Shown: positions 1 through 7,371 of the stretch, in pieces
How positions within the stretch are numbered: position 1 is the stretch's first letter
Layout of the letters: every line of letters begins with the position of its first letter
Assembly (NCBI GenBank): GCA_002340985.1
Contig: DDNC01000015.1
Span: 115,540-140,293 of the forward strand
Source of the DNA: Firmicutes bacterium UBA2530
GTDB lineage: Bacteria; Bacillota; Clostridia; Tissierellales; Sedimentibacteraceae
DNA length: 24,754 nt
Reading direction: 5' to 3'
The notes under the pieces: generated by a model
The model's input: only the letters and a program-made list of their open reading frames with translations
The model's database searches: none
Told to the model about the DNA's origin: nothing
Program-made: the position numbers and the translations under genes

Positions 1-977
1 AACTTTCTATCCATGACCAATACGTCAATCGTATGCCCTTTGACTGTAGCAACCGATACAATATCTCCAGTCTCAATTGCAGGGTTGCCCTTGCTGTAAA
101 GTTTTGCGGGTGTATATATAGGAACAGATTGCAGCCTACTTAATATGTTGTTCATGGCCGGAGTTACTTGCGCTTCTGATTTTGTATATAGCAGTGGATT
201 GTTTATAATGGTGTAGGTTATATTTCCGCTGCCGACAATCACACCAAGATCATCTTCTTGTACAGCTACCTGCAGGCGAGTTATTTGTGGTACCGGATAT
301 TTCGCAGCAGTTATATTTATATAGTCTCTGTCTGTTATATCATTGGATACTGCTGTAAAGGTTTTAAGTACAAGTTTTCCGTACCTGTTGATATTTATAA
401 AGCTTGCTGCTACCTCGCCAATCCAAGACAATATTTGCTGTCCTGTGACGTTCATAGCAGCAAAGTTATCATCAACAAGGTAATTTCCATTCAAAATAGA
501 TGTGTTTTCAATCTCTATGCCTACGTATGCGCATAACTGCCGCGTAAGGTTCCACAGCGTTATAGGATAGGTCCTTGTAGCAAGAAACTCAGTACAATCC
601 TTATCAAACAGCTTCATACGATCTCTGCATGTAACTTTGAATACTCTTTCGTCCTTGTCGTCTATCGTATCAACTAAAAAAATCCCCATCGGTACGAACT
701 CAAATTCGCCTGTAGAAGGGATATTCATACCTGCTTGGACAGATATGTCATTATTTAAAAAATCTATGCCCTGCCCTTTATTTGTAACATTGAATTTCAG
801 GATTGAAGCTATGCAGCTACCGATTTTTATATCTTCAGAGTTTGTGCAGGTTTCTTGTATTTCAACTTTGCCCTGTATATCATCATCAGTGAGTGTTGTA
901 TCGCCGATTGTAAACTGTATTTTCTTTTCAGTAGTATTATATATGTTGTCTTTCCATGCTTGGCTTGTGGTTATCAA
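1..977 (-). CDS. Tail baseplate-hub-like protein, N-terminal part (partial)
   Basis: An open frame runs off the left edge, so about 325 N-terminal residues are visible and the C-terminus is missing. The start is a TTG at 977, seven bases after an AGGCGG ribosome site and five codons after the in-frame stop of the upstream gene; it is the first possible start there. The protein begins MITTSQAWKDNIYN and has a beta-rich hub-like pattern: GKVEIQET near residue 37, then a stretch reading FVPMGIFLVDTIDDKDERVF. Such proteins follow the tape measure and distal-tail genes in siphoviruses and form the tail-tip hub (gp27-like or Gp37-like); a peptidase or fibre domain often lies at the C-terminus, which cannot be seen here. 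The role is inferred from position and general pattern rather than a diagnostic motif. Confidence 0.7.
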   Translation of the reverse strand, partial: MITTSQAWKDNIYNTTEKKIQFTIGDTTLTDDDIQGKVEIQETCTNSEDIKIGSCIASILKFNVTNKGQGIDFLNNDISVQAGMNIPSTGEFEFVPMGIFLVDTIDDKDERVFKVTCRDRMKLFDKDCTEFLATRTYPITLWNLTRQLCAYVGIEIENTSILNGNYLVDDNFAAMNVTGQQILSWIGEVAASFININRYGKLVLKTFTAVSNDITDRDYINITAAKYPVPQITRLQVAVQEDDLGVIVGSGNITYTIINNPLLYTKSEAQVTPAMNNILSRLQSVPIYTPAKLYSKGNPAIETGDIVSVATVKGHTIDVLVMDRK

Positions 978-989
978 TTTATCACCGCC

Positions 990-1352
990 TTAAATCTCTA
1001 TAAAGCTTGTTTTACAATCTTTCCAATGACTTTTTTCATCCTGGTAAGCAAACATATTAGCTGTTACATCAGCTCTGTACATATTCAATGTCAATAGCTC
1101 CCCTGTTGCATCCGGAAACTGCAAATCAAAGTTCGGGGGCAAGTCTTTCATGTGTGATATAAACTCATAAAACCTTAACCGCTCTACATACGGCCAGTTA
1201 AATGTTAGTTTGTGCACGTTCTCTCTGATACGCTCTCGGATAATAAAGCCAGCAGCTGACCTCTCGGCTGATGCGTCAAGGTCTGATATCTGCCAGTTAA
1301 ATTCTCCCGGAGTCGGTATCCATATTCCGTTTATTTTTATTACATTTGCCAT
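990..1352 (-). CDS. Small tail protein, DUF6711-like
   Basis: A 120-residue protein just downstream of the tape measure gene. It starts KINGIWIPTPGEFNWQISDL near residue 6 and has a central WPYVERLRFYEF segment, an aspartate-rich FPDATGELLTLNMYRADVTA segment and a final WKDCKTSFIEI strand. This layout (KINGVxxPTP, W-Y-L, Y-P-D, G-R-W-x-I-x-x-xLIE) matches my recollection of DUF6711 proteins, which sit between the tape measure and tail-tip genes of many Firmicute siphophages. It is probably a distal-tail or adaptor subunit. The gene has a good ribosome site (GGGAGGCGG) and its stop overlaps the ribosome site of the next gene, so the two are probably translationally coupled. Confidence 0.75.
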   Translation of the reverse strand: MANVIKINGIWIPTPGEFNWQISDLDASAERSAAGFIIRERIRENVHKLTFNWPYVERLRFYEFISHMKDLPPNFDLQFPDATGELLTLNMYRADVTANMFAYQDEKSHWKDCKTSFIEI

Positions 1353-1366
1353 TTTACCGCCTCCCT

Positions 1367-3703
1367 TTAAATATTTCCGAGTGAGAACGGAAGTTCACCT
1401 GTACGGTTAACTTGCTGCTCTATCCACGTTACAACAGCCCTACCTATAATGTCGCTGTCAAAATATATAGGTACTTCTACATTCGGTATTTGCTGCTGTA
1501 CTGAACCTCCAAGTTCTTCCCTCATTATCTGTCTCAATAGTCTCTCCGGTGTTTCAATGTTCGTCCCGCTGCGTTGATCTCCTAAAATTGCAAGGAATTC
1601 ACTATTTGGCGGTATTACTGCTCCGGTTGCAAGTTTTGGGATTTTAGGCACATCTATAGGGTTTAATTTTATATCTACCCCCGGGGTTTTATTAATTATA
1701 CTTATAGCCCCTTGAATTAAACCGTTTATTGCTCCTATAACCCTTTGAATGGCAGCGTTGATTACGTCAATAGTAAGATTAAGAACACCTTTGAATATTC
1801 CTGATATGATCTCAACAATACCTTTAAATACATTAACAACTCCATTCCACGCCTTTTTCCAATTACCGGTGAAAACCCCGGCAATAAAATCCACAATCCC
1901 TCCCAAAACCTTTAATAATCCTTTTGTAACATCTGCCATTACGCCTACAAATGTCCCAAATTTATCAACCATAAAATTAATTGTTGCAACAAAGTACGGT
2001 CCAAGTGTTTCAATAAGCCAGCCTATGAAGGGCGCAAAAAACACATTCCATATTTCTAATATCCCATTTGCCAAGGACATAATAAATATACCAAGCTGTT
2101 CAACAACTCCTTTAAGATGTTTTTCCCACAGCCATGCTAACATACTTAGTGCATTTGTTATAATTGGCTCTATAACTACATTCCAAACAGTAAATATAAG
2201 TTTTTGAATGCTTTCCATAAATGCGTGCAAGTTATCTATGAGCGTTTGTCCGTACTTATCCCAAACACTCTTTACTTCCTCCCATATTCCTAATGCTATT
2301 GTGACTATGCCAGACTTTATGCTATTCCAAACATTAATTACGGAGTTTCTAAAACCCTCATTTTTACGCCAAAGTTCCATTATGTTAAATATAAGCAGTC
2401 CTATTGCTGCTGAAATTAATAGTATTGGCGCATTAATTGCGGCAACGGCTGTTTGCAATGCTGTGAATGCTCCCGTAACCGCGCTTACAATAGTTGGCCA
2501 GTTTTTTATAATTTCAAAAGTAATAAAAGCAGCCGATATTCCGGCTAACGTACTAATAATTATTTCCTTGTTTTCTGATATGGCGTTTCTCATATCTACA
2601 AAGGCTTCTTTTACTTTGTTTGCCATCTTTTGCGCGCTTTCAGATACTTGCCCGAAAGCCCCTTCAGTGCCGTCGTCAACGGTTGCAATTCCGGCAGTTG
2701 CCGTGCCGCCGGCTGCGGCCTCTTTATCTTTCCCTCCTAATACATTTAACTCATCAAATCCTGCAAGGGATTTTTTTGCTTGCTTTCCGGCTTTTTCGGT
2801 CGCATCACCTAAATCGGATACAGCTGTAGCTTGTTCTTCTGTATTCTGCACAGCACCGACGTTCGCTTTTCCAAACAAAGCTTGTGTAAATTGTGCAATT
2901 TTATTTACTACAGAGCCTAAAGCATCTGCCATTCTTGTGAGAGCAGGAAGCACAGCATTGTAAATAGGAAGAAATGCTTGCCCCAAAGCAAGTTGTGCGT
3001 TTTTTAAGCTCGCTACAAATTGATTTTGTCTTGTAGTAGTGGTATCGGCTAAAGTATCGCCGTACCTGTCGTATGTTTGTTCTAAGATTGCAGCAAGCCG
3101 TATTTGTTGTTGTGTTTGGAAGTCTAATTGTGCCCACGATTTGCTTCCAGCAAACTTCTTGAATGCAGCGGTGCTTTGCATCATAGAAATATTAGTGTAT
3201 ACTCCTAAGTCCTCAATAGCTTCTGTAGATCCCAACATACCTGAGCGGATTCTATTTGCGGTATCTTCATATGTTCTACCTGTTTTCGAACTTATTATTG
3301 CAGCCGCTTTCATCAGCTCTTGGGTACTGTCAGCTGTTTGTTGTTCATCTTTTTGGAAACTCCCAAGCAAGTTAGAAAATGTCGAACCATATTTATAAGC
3401 TTCAGCCTTTCCCATTCCAAGTGCTTTAGACTGCGCATTTACCCACTTTGGGAAAGACTTTGCACTGTTTCCCATGTTGCGATTTATGTTATCCATGGCA
3501 CTTTCAACGCCCATGGCCACTGCTGTGCTGTCTTTTATAAGTTTTCCTACTGCTATGCTGCCTAAAATCTTGCCGACAGTATTCACGGACTTTGTTATAC
3601 TTGTTTGAAAGCCCTTAAATGCTGCTTGGGTTTTCAGCATCTCTACTTTTATTCCTGAAAAATCAGCCCCACCTCGGACAATATAGTTTGATTTTTTTGC
3701 CAT
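1367..3703 (-). CDS. Phage tail tape measure protein
   Basis: A 778-residue protein that sets tail length and is later ejected with the DNA. Residues 1-300 are Ala/Gln-rich and helical with a TMP-type core (GYSTFSNLLGS-like, KTGRTYEDTANRIRSGMLGS near 140-160). The middle, about 370-440 and 530-650, carries several hydrophobic helical segments such as IIISTLAGISAAFITFEII and FVGVMADVTKGLLKVLGGIV, as expected for tape measures that act at the membrane. The C-terminus has the LATGAVIPPNSEFLAILGDQ motif common at tape measure ends in Firmicute phages. It follows the chaperone and cargo genes and precedes tail-tip genes. By the usual 1.5 Angstrom per residue rule the tail would be about 115-120 nm. 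The start ATG has a GGTGAG site close upstream. Confidence 0.95.
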   Translation of the reverse strand: MAKKSNYIVRGGADFSGIKVEMLKTQAAFKGFQTSITKSVNTVGKILGSIAVGKLIKDSTAVAMGVESAMDNINRNMGNSAKSFPKWVNAQSKALGMGKAEAYKYGSTFSNLLGSFQKDEQQTADSTQELMKAAAIISSKTGRTYEDTANRIRSGMLGSTEAIEDLGVYTNISMMQSTAAFKKFAGSKSWAQLDFQTQQQIRLAAILEQTYDRYGDTLADTTTTRQNQFVASLKNAQLALGQAFLPIYNAVLPALTRMADALGSVVNKIAQFTQALFGKANVGAVQNTEEQATAVSDLGDATEKAGKQAKKSLAGFDELNVLGGKDKEAAAGGTATAGIATVDDGTEGAFGQVSESAQKMANKVKEAFVDMRNAISENKEIIISTLAGISAAFITFEIIKNWPTIVSAVTGAFTALQTAVAAINAPILLISAAIGLLIFNIMELWRKNEGFRNSVINVWNSIKSGIVTIALGIWEEVKSVWDKYGQTLIDNLHAFMESIQKLIFTVWNVVIEPIITNALSMLAWLWEKHLKGVVEQLGIFIMSLANGILEIWNVFFAPFIGWLIETLGPYFVATINFMVDKFGTFVGVMADVTKGLLKVLGGIVDFIAGVFTGNWKKAWNGVVNVFKGIVEIISGIFKGVLNLTIDVINAAIQRVIGAINGLIQGAISIINKTPGVDIKLNPIDVPKIPKLATGAVIPPNSEFLAILGDQRSGTNIETPERLLRQIMREELGGSVQQQIPNVEVPIYFDSDIIGRAVVTWIEQQVNRTGELPFSLGNI

Positions 3704-3732
3704 GCTCTCACCACTCTTTTCATAAAAATGCG

Positions 3733-3770
3733 TAAAACAAAAGCGCTCAAATTTAAGCGCTTTTGTTTTA
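3733..3770 (-). terminator. Intrinsic terminator downstream of the cargo gene
   Basis: A perfect 15-base inverted repeat (TAAAACAAAAGCGCT at 3733-3747, AGCGCTTTTGTTTTA at 3756-3770) with an 8-base loop. Read on the minus strand it gives a GC-centred stem with a TTTTGTTTTA tail, starting six bases after the stop of the DUF4352-like gene. The symmetry makes it potentially bidirectional. It lies inside the presumed late operon, just before the tape measure gene, so late transcription would need read-through or antitermination. Confidence 0.85.
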
Positions 3771-3776
3771 TTACTA

Positions 3777-4403
3777 TTAGTTTTTCAATATGATTTTTAT
3801 TTCTCCGTCTGTGCTTATAAGACTCATCAGCGTCAAATCGACATCAATCTCAAGCTCTTTCCAGTCTGTTGATAGTTCATATGCTAATTTACCTTTAATT
3901 TTTTTGCCTGCTGCTAAAGCCCCATCCATTGTTGTAGTATTGCTTGCAATTTGTGCTTTTAATGATTCGTTAATTGAAAACCCATCCTCGTAAGCATTAA
4001 ACATAAGCAAAGAACTAACAGTGTAATCTTTATCTGAAATGTTTTCTATTATTAAAACAAGTTCGGTAAATTCTTTTCCCTCAGCAGGTTTATTGAAATC
4101 GCTGCTTGGAAGCTTATTAACAGCTTCTAAAGTTATGATGAAATTATCAGTTGTAAGACTTTGACCAATTTCATTTATAACCTTTTCAGTCTTTTTAGCT
4201 TCTTTATTAGAAGGCTCTATGTCATTGTTATTTTTCTCGTCATTATTTTGAACTTTTTGTTCTCCTGCTTCAGGCGCGTTAGTCTTTTGAGAATTATCAC
4301 CGCTGTTATTGCCGCCTATAAGCCCTATAACTATTATTACTACAATCACCCAAAACCACCATTTTTTAAATATTGGTTTTTTAACTTTTACTTTCTCCTC
4401 CAT
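3777..4403 (-). CDS. Membrane-anchored DUF4352-like protein, moron cargo
   Basis: A 208-residue protein with a basic N-terminus (VKVKKPIFKKWW), one membrane helix at about residues 14-31 (WFWVIVVIIVIGLIGG), a long Asn/Glu/Lys-rich linker to about residue 75, then a globular beta domain. That domain has IGQSLTTDNFIITLEAV and FTELVLIIENISDKDYTVSS, the pattern of DUF4352/Ig-like extracytoplasmic domains. No lipobox cysteine is present, so it is a signal-anchored rather than lipid-anchored protein, expected outside the membrane. It is not a known virion part and breaks the tail gene order. It has a GGAGGT site six bases before the ATG, its own candidate promoter (4434-4462) and its own terminator. 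This is the classic layout of a moron expressed from the prophage. Function is unknown; a cell-surface or superinfection effect is only a guess. Confidence 0.85.
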   Translation of the reverse strand: MEEKVKVKKPIFKKWWFWVIVVIIVIGLIGGNNSGDNSQKTNAPEAGEQKVQNNDEKNNNDIEPSNKEAKKTEKVINEIGQSLTTDNFIITLEAVNKLPSSDFNKPAEGKEFTELVLIIENISDKDYTVSSLLMFNAYEDGFSINESLKAQIASNTTTMDGALAAGKKIKGKLAYELSTDWKELEIDVDLTLMSLISTDGEIKIILKN

Positions 4404-4433
4404 TTTAATACCTCCATTTATGATATTTATTAC

Positions 4434-4462
4434 ATATTACTACAAAATTGGAAATATTTCAA
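4434..4462 (-). promoter_or_regulatory. Candidate promoter for the DUF4352-like cargo gene
   Basis: On the minus strand TTGAAA (4457-4462, 5 of 6 to consensus) is followed after exactly 17 bases by TAATAT (4434-4439, 4 of 6). The -10 lies about 30 bases before the cargo gene ATG and just downstream of the stop of the tail chaperone extension. No other clear promoter is seen within the structural genes. Confidence 0.6.
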
Positions 4463-4478
4463 CAATGGAAAGTTTTTG

Positions 4479-5131
4479 TTATTTGTTCTTTTCTCCAAAC
4501 ACGGTATTGAGTATTTGTACTTGTTTTAGCATTTCTTCATTTGTCATAACCTTTTTTTCTTTATTTGTTTGGAGTATCTTTTCGATGTTTATTTTTTTCT
4601 GCCATACCCAACGGCTTATAAGATAAGCTTGATGAATATCTTTCTTGTTTTCTAAATTTTTCTTTTTATTATATTCATCTACGACCATTCTTAGTTGCCT
4701 TGGTGTCATTTCTTCATAATCTGTTATACTAATGCCTATGTGGACCGCTGCCCTAAAAGAATAGTCCCAATTCCATGCTATTTCTTTTTCTTTGGAGCAG
4801 TCCTCTGAGCGTTTTTTCCCAAATCTTCATCTTCTCCAAATGAAGCAATCAGGGCTTCCGTCATTTTATTTGTTATCTCTTTAAATGGTACTCTATCAAG
4901 TAATTCTTCCATATCTTCGAGCTTTAAGTCTTCATTATTTTTTCTTGCATCTGACAATAAACCACAATACATGATTTTTTCTATATCCTCAAAGTCAAAA
5001 TCACCTATATCCCCAAGGCTTTCTATACTCTTTCCCGTCATAGCAGTTAGTGTTTTTAACGCTTTGTGTCCAAAGCGCAAAGTCCTTGGCCTATCTAAAG
5101 TAATTATTACAGTATCATTTTTGTCTGACAT
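4479..5131 (-). CDS. Tail assembly chaperone, long form by -1 frameshift (gpGT-like)
   Basis: Two frames are joined here. Frame 0 (5131 to 4778) codes for the 117-residue short chaperone. The second frame has no convincing start of its own: an internal ATG at 4709 lacks a ribosome site. Its frame stays open back through the A-rich end of the first gene. A -1 slip in the AAAG/AAAAAG run at 4784-4793 would give a product of about 217 residues, with an extension starting KEIAWNWDY and containing ITDYEEMTPRQLRMVVDEYN. That extension is typical of the T part of lambda gpGT and its Firmicute counterparts. Such pairs sit directly between the major tail protein and tape measure genes in most siphophages and recruit tape measure protein during tail assembly. 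The cargo gene has been inserted between this pair and the tape measure gene. Confidence 0.75.
4778..4794 (-). other. Candidate -1 programmed frameshift site
   Basis: The end of the short chaperone gene reads CCA AAG AAA AAG AAA TAG. The best slip point is G AAA AAG (4790-4784). The second AAG can re-pair as AAA one base back, whereas the first AAA would re-pair as GAA, so it is close to but not a perfect X XXY YYZ heptamer. After a -1 slip the frame continues without a stop to 4479. Confidence 0.65.
4778..5131 (-). CDS. Tail assembly chaperone, short form (gpG-like)
   Basis: A 117-residue acidic protein: ITLDRPRTLRFGHKALKTL near the start, then a helical GDIGDFDFEDIEKIMYCGLL segment and a lysine-rich end (APKKKK). 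The family is the phage tail assembly chaperone encoded just after the major tail protein. The start has an AGGAGGAATAATA site. The C-terminal lysines come from the A-rich slippery stretch, and the TAG stop (4778-4780) directly follows it. The short form should be the abundant product and the frameshifted long form a minor one. Confidence 0.85.
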   Translation of the reverse strand: MSDKNDTVIITLDRPRTLRFGHKALKTLTAMTGKSIESLGDIGDFDFEDIEKIMYCGLLSDARKNNEDLKLEDMEELLDRVPFKEITNKMTEALIASFGEDEDLGKNAQRTAPKKKK

Positions 5132-5165
5132 TATTATTCCTCCTTTAGTTTTTTAAGGAAGGGAA

Positions 5166-5606
5166 TTACTCCCCTCCACCTGTTCCTAATGTCAATGTTG
5201 GTGCTCCGGTCACTTTCAAAGTAGCTGAGAATGCAAGCGGATCCTCCAAGTCTGCACTTGTACCAAAGCCTGTTACAATCGCTTTAAACTCCCACTTTGC
5301 GCCCAACTCAGGCGGAAACTCAATTGCATAATCATCAGTTTCCCCGCTTTCAAATGCAGCGTAAAGCTCCGACTGCCCTTTTCCTGTGCCTGGTATAAAA
5401 TACCCCTCAATGGAAACTTCTCCAGAATCCTTAAAGCCCGCTATAAACTCCCTGCGCCCTCCGGCGCTGTCTAATGTTGTTACGTCTATTGTGTCCGCCG
5501 ATTGTTCAAGTCCACCTATAGAAGTCAATCCTGCTACTGTGACAGGAGCTGTTTTTCCTTTTTTTAGCTTGGTGCCTAACGCTCTTTTTACATCATTTTC
5601 TGGCAT
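5166..5606 (-). CDS. Major tail tube protein
   Basis: A 146-residue beta-rich protein with the tube-protein layout: VAGLTSIGGLEQSADTIDVT near residue 24, FKDSGEVSIEGYFIPGTGKG near 58, and a C-terminal FSATLKVTGAPTLTLG. Tail tube proteins polymerise as hexameric rings around the tape measure. A good ribosome site (AAAGGATG) precedes the ATG. It lies between the tail terminator and chaperone genes as in lambda- and HK97-like siphophages. Confidence 0.88.
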   Translation of the reverse strand: MPENDVKRALGTKLKKGKTAPVTVAGLTSIGGLEQSADTIDVTTLDSAGGRREFIAGFKDSGEVSIEGYFIPGTGKGQSELYAAFESGETDDYAIEFPPELGAKWEFKAIVTGFGTSADLEDPLAFSATLKVTGAPTLTLGTGGGE

Positions 5607-5622
5607 ATTTCATCATCCTTTC

Positions 5623-6006
5623 TTAAACGTATATTGTAAAAATAATAATTCCTCGATTAACGCCGAGGTTAAATTCGTATGTTTCATTTATATCGTCTAT
5701 AGTTATATCTTCAATGTAGGCGTCTCCATTTGCCCCTATCCGCCTTTTAGGCATATCCTTAAGCAATTCCTCAAGCTTGCTTCTAATCGTTACCATGTCG
5801 GCATATCTGGCGGTCATGACACTCCACATAAAGCTTAAAGCCTGTTTGCCTGTATATCCATCTAACACCTTAGTTATATCTGTCTTGGTTCTTATATAGA
5901 CCAAATACGGCTTCTTATACGTTTCAGGGGCGTGCGTAGGATAAAGTTCATCCGTTAGTTCTGGTACTGCTTGTATGATTTCATATCTGAGTGCTTGCTC
6001 AATCAT
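5623..6006 (-). CDS. Tail terminator/completion protein, DUF3168-like
   Basis: A 127-residue protein with YLVYIRTKTDITKVLDGYTG near residue 34 and a helix with RYADMVTIRSKLEELLKDMP, ending in a NRGIIIFTIYV strand. This is the usual layout of the small proteins (lambda U, SPP1 gp17 type) that cap the tail tube and join it to the head. Its ATG overlaps the TGA of the HK97-gp10-like gene (ATGA), suggesting translational coupling. Assignment rests on position, size and pattern. Confidence 0.78.
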   Translation of the reverse strand: MIEQALRYEIIQAVPELTDELYPTHAPETYKKPYLVYIRTKTDITKVLDGYTGKQALSFMWSVMTARYADMVTIRSKLEELLKDMPKRRIGANGDAYIEDITIDDINETYEFNLGVNRGIIIFTIYV

Positions 6007-6467
6007 TTCTTCAAGCCCCCTTTCGCAATCTCTGCATCAATTTTTTTCTGCATAGTATCAACTATAGTTTTTTCTACAGCAGGCGCATCCTTTTCTAAAG
6101 AACCGCGAATAAACGCAAACCCAGGAATGTAGCGGCCGTTCTTTGCAAAGAATCCATATTCCTGCGATATCGGATAATATCCAGTTATATTGCCATCTCT
6201 ATTTTTCTTCTGGAATACATCATTCATTGCTCGGTCAAATACAGCTCGGTAAACTTTCTTGCCCTGCTTTGTCTTCTCGGGTACTAGAATTATACCTTTC
6301 TGCAAGTCGCCCGATAAATAAGGCGCATCTGCTTTCGCATCTTTCTTCACTATATTCATACCTTTACGGGCTGCCGCTGTTACGTGTTTCTGTGGTACAT
6401 CCCCGAGTTTTTTAAGTGACTTCTGAAGCTTATCCATGCCCTCTATTTTGAATTTTACTTTAGCCAT
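6003..6467 (-). CDS. HK97 gp10-like head-tail/tail component
   Basis: A 154-residue basic protein starting MAKVKFKIEGMDKLQKSLKK, then VTAAARKGMNIVKKDAKADA and PYLSGDLQKGI, the signature of the HK97-gp10 family (PF04883-type). A later EYGFFAKNGRYIPGFAFIRG segment also fits the family. These proteins act in head-tail joining or tail completion. The gene starts one base after the stop of the small membrane gene 6469-6564 and overlaps the next gene by four bases. Confidence 0.9.
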   Translation of the reverse strand: MAKVKFKIEGMDKLQKSLKKLGDVPQKHVTAAARKGMNIVKKDAKADAPYLSGDLQKGIILVPEKTKQGKKVYRAVFDRAMNDVFQKKNRDGNITGYYPISQEYGFFAKNGRYIPGFAFIRGSLEKDAPAVEKTIVDTMQKKIDAEIAKGGLKK

Positions 6468-6468
6468 A

Positions 6469-6564
6469 CTATTTCCACTTAGGTGTCCATGATAGCAACA
6501 ATATCGTCACACATATTATCAGCGTAACTTGTACGCTTGATGGCATTGCAGCTATTTCGTTCAC
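6469..6564 (-). CDS. 31-residue single-span membrane protein
   Basis: A short frame in the 98-base space between head closure and gp10-like genes. A GTG start at 6564 has a perfect AAGGAGGT site (6573-6580) at 8-base spacing, and the frame ends in TAG at 6469, one base before the next ATG. The product, about VNEIAAMPSSVQVTLIICVT then ILLLSWTPKWK, has one hydrophobic helix (residues 11-26) and a basic tail, so an inner-membrane location is likely. The strong ribosome site, tight packing and clear membrane helix argue that it is real. Its function is unknown; it may be a small cargo protein or only keep ribosomes moving. Confidence 0.6.
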   Translation of the reverse strand: MNEIAAMPSSVQVTLIICVTILLLSWTPKWK

Positions 6565-6565
6565 T

Positions 6566-6892
6566 CTATTTTACCTCCTTACAGTAGCAAAGTAATTCCC
6601 GGTTCAATTCCTTGACGTTTATAGCTGACAGTATTTCATATATCTTGCCATTGTACTGTATTCGCATATCATTTGTAATACCTGGAATATACCTTGTATT
6701 GAATTTAATTTCTACTTTGGATTCTACGGTCAGGGCAGAGAAAAATTCGTTGCCTAAGAGTGGATCTACAGCAGCCCATGCAGTAATGAATTCTTTCCAA
6801 TCGTCTATAGGTTCACCGTAGCCATCCTTGCCGCCGTAATTTTTTAGGAATTTAATTTTATGTCTGTAGTCACCAGCATTTATTGTTTTCAT
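6566..6892 (-). CDS. Phage head closure protein
   Basis: A 108-residue protein with the head-closure pattern: NAGDYRHKIKFLKN near the start, then GYGEPIDDWKEFITAWAAVD, VESKVEIKFNTRYIPGITND and MRIQYNGKIYEILSAINV. The SPP1 gp16/HK97 gp7-type family (PF05521) closes the portal exit after packaging and binds the tail. It ends with a stop located inside the leader of the small membrane gene. The position after the gp6-like connector is canonical. Confidence 0.88.
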   Translation of the reverse strand: MKTINAGDYRHKIKFLKNYGGKDGYGEPIDDWKEFITAWAAVDPLLGNEFFSALTVESKVEIKFNTRYIPGITNDMRIQYNGKIYEILSAINVKELNRELLCYCKEVK

Positions 6893-6900
6893 GTCATCAC

Positions 6901-7197
6901 CTACAGTAGATTTATTGAATGCATACCAAGTATAGTATCAACAACCTTGTTAAGATTGCTCTTATCAACATATAATGATCGATTATCATACATGTCTTGA
7001 CACAAGACCATTGTCACAATATAAAAATCCTCGTGATTGTCGATTTCTTCTTCTGATAATCCTGTATAAGACTTAATGAATTTTTTAGCAGTTACCAGAT
7101 AATTATCGATGTCCTGGATTTCTTGTTCAGTTAAATTGTCTTGTTCTTCTCTTATATAACTTATAACATCACTTGCTGTTATCTCGCTTACCTTCAA
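6901..7197 (-). CDS. Head-tail connector protein, gp6-like
   Basis: A 98-residue mostly helical acidic protein: SEITASDVISYIREEQDNLT at the start, YLVTAKKFIKSYTGLSEEE in the middle, and IVTMVLCQDMYDNRSLY in the last third, the usual pattern of gp6/QLRG-family connectors that form a ring below the portal. The apparent start is TTG at 7197, inside the end of the preceding small gene (29-base overlap), with an AAGGATG site about 11 bases upstream. No better start is visible. Confidence 0.85.
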   Translation of the reverse strand: MKVSEITASDVISYIREEQDNLTEQEIQDIDNYLVTAKKFIKSYTGLSEEEIDNHEDFYIVTMVLCQDMYDNRSLYVDKSNLNKVVDTILGMHSINLL

Positions 7198-7354
7198 CAG
7201 GCTTCACATCCTTTTTAGGTTTCTCCATCTTTACTTCCTCTACGTATCCAGCTTGTAAGAGGTCTTGAAGTATAACTTTGTCGCTGCACTCTCTTTCCTC
7301 ATCTCTGTACATAGAAAAAGCACCGGAGAAGCTAACCAGTGCTTTTATTTTCAT
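7169..7354 (-). CDS. Small phage protein between capsid and connector, unknown
   Basis: About 61 residues: KIKALVSFSGAFSMYRDEER followed by a short helix (KVILQDLLQAGYVEEV) and a Lys/Asp-rich tail. Two ATGs lie six bases apart; the second (7354) sits 8 bases from the GGAGGT site (7363-7368) and the first only 2 bases, so the second is preferred. Small proteins with a VSFSG start and a GYVE motif commonly occur right after HK97 capsid genes. A structural or decoration role is possible but not established. The end overlaps the connector gene. Confidence 0.7.
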   Translation of the reverse strand: MKIKALVSFSGAFSMYRDEERECSDKVILQDLLQAGYVEEVKMEKPKKDVKPVEGKRDNSK

Positions 7355-7371
7355 GTTCATTTACCTCCAAA

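Noticed and set aside
2208..2963. A 251-codon plus-strand frame opposite the tape measure gene
   Set aside because: It is the reverse shadow of a well-supported gene, with no ribosome site or recognisable domain.
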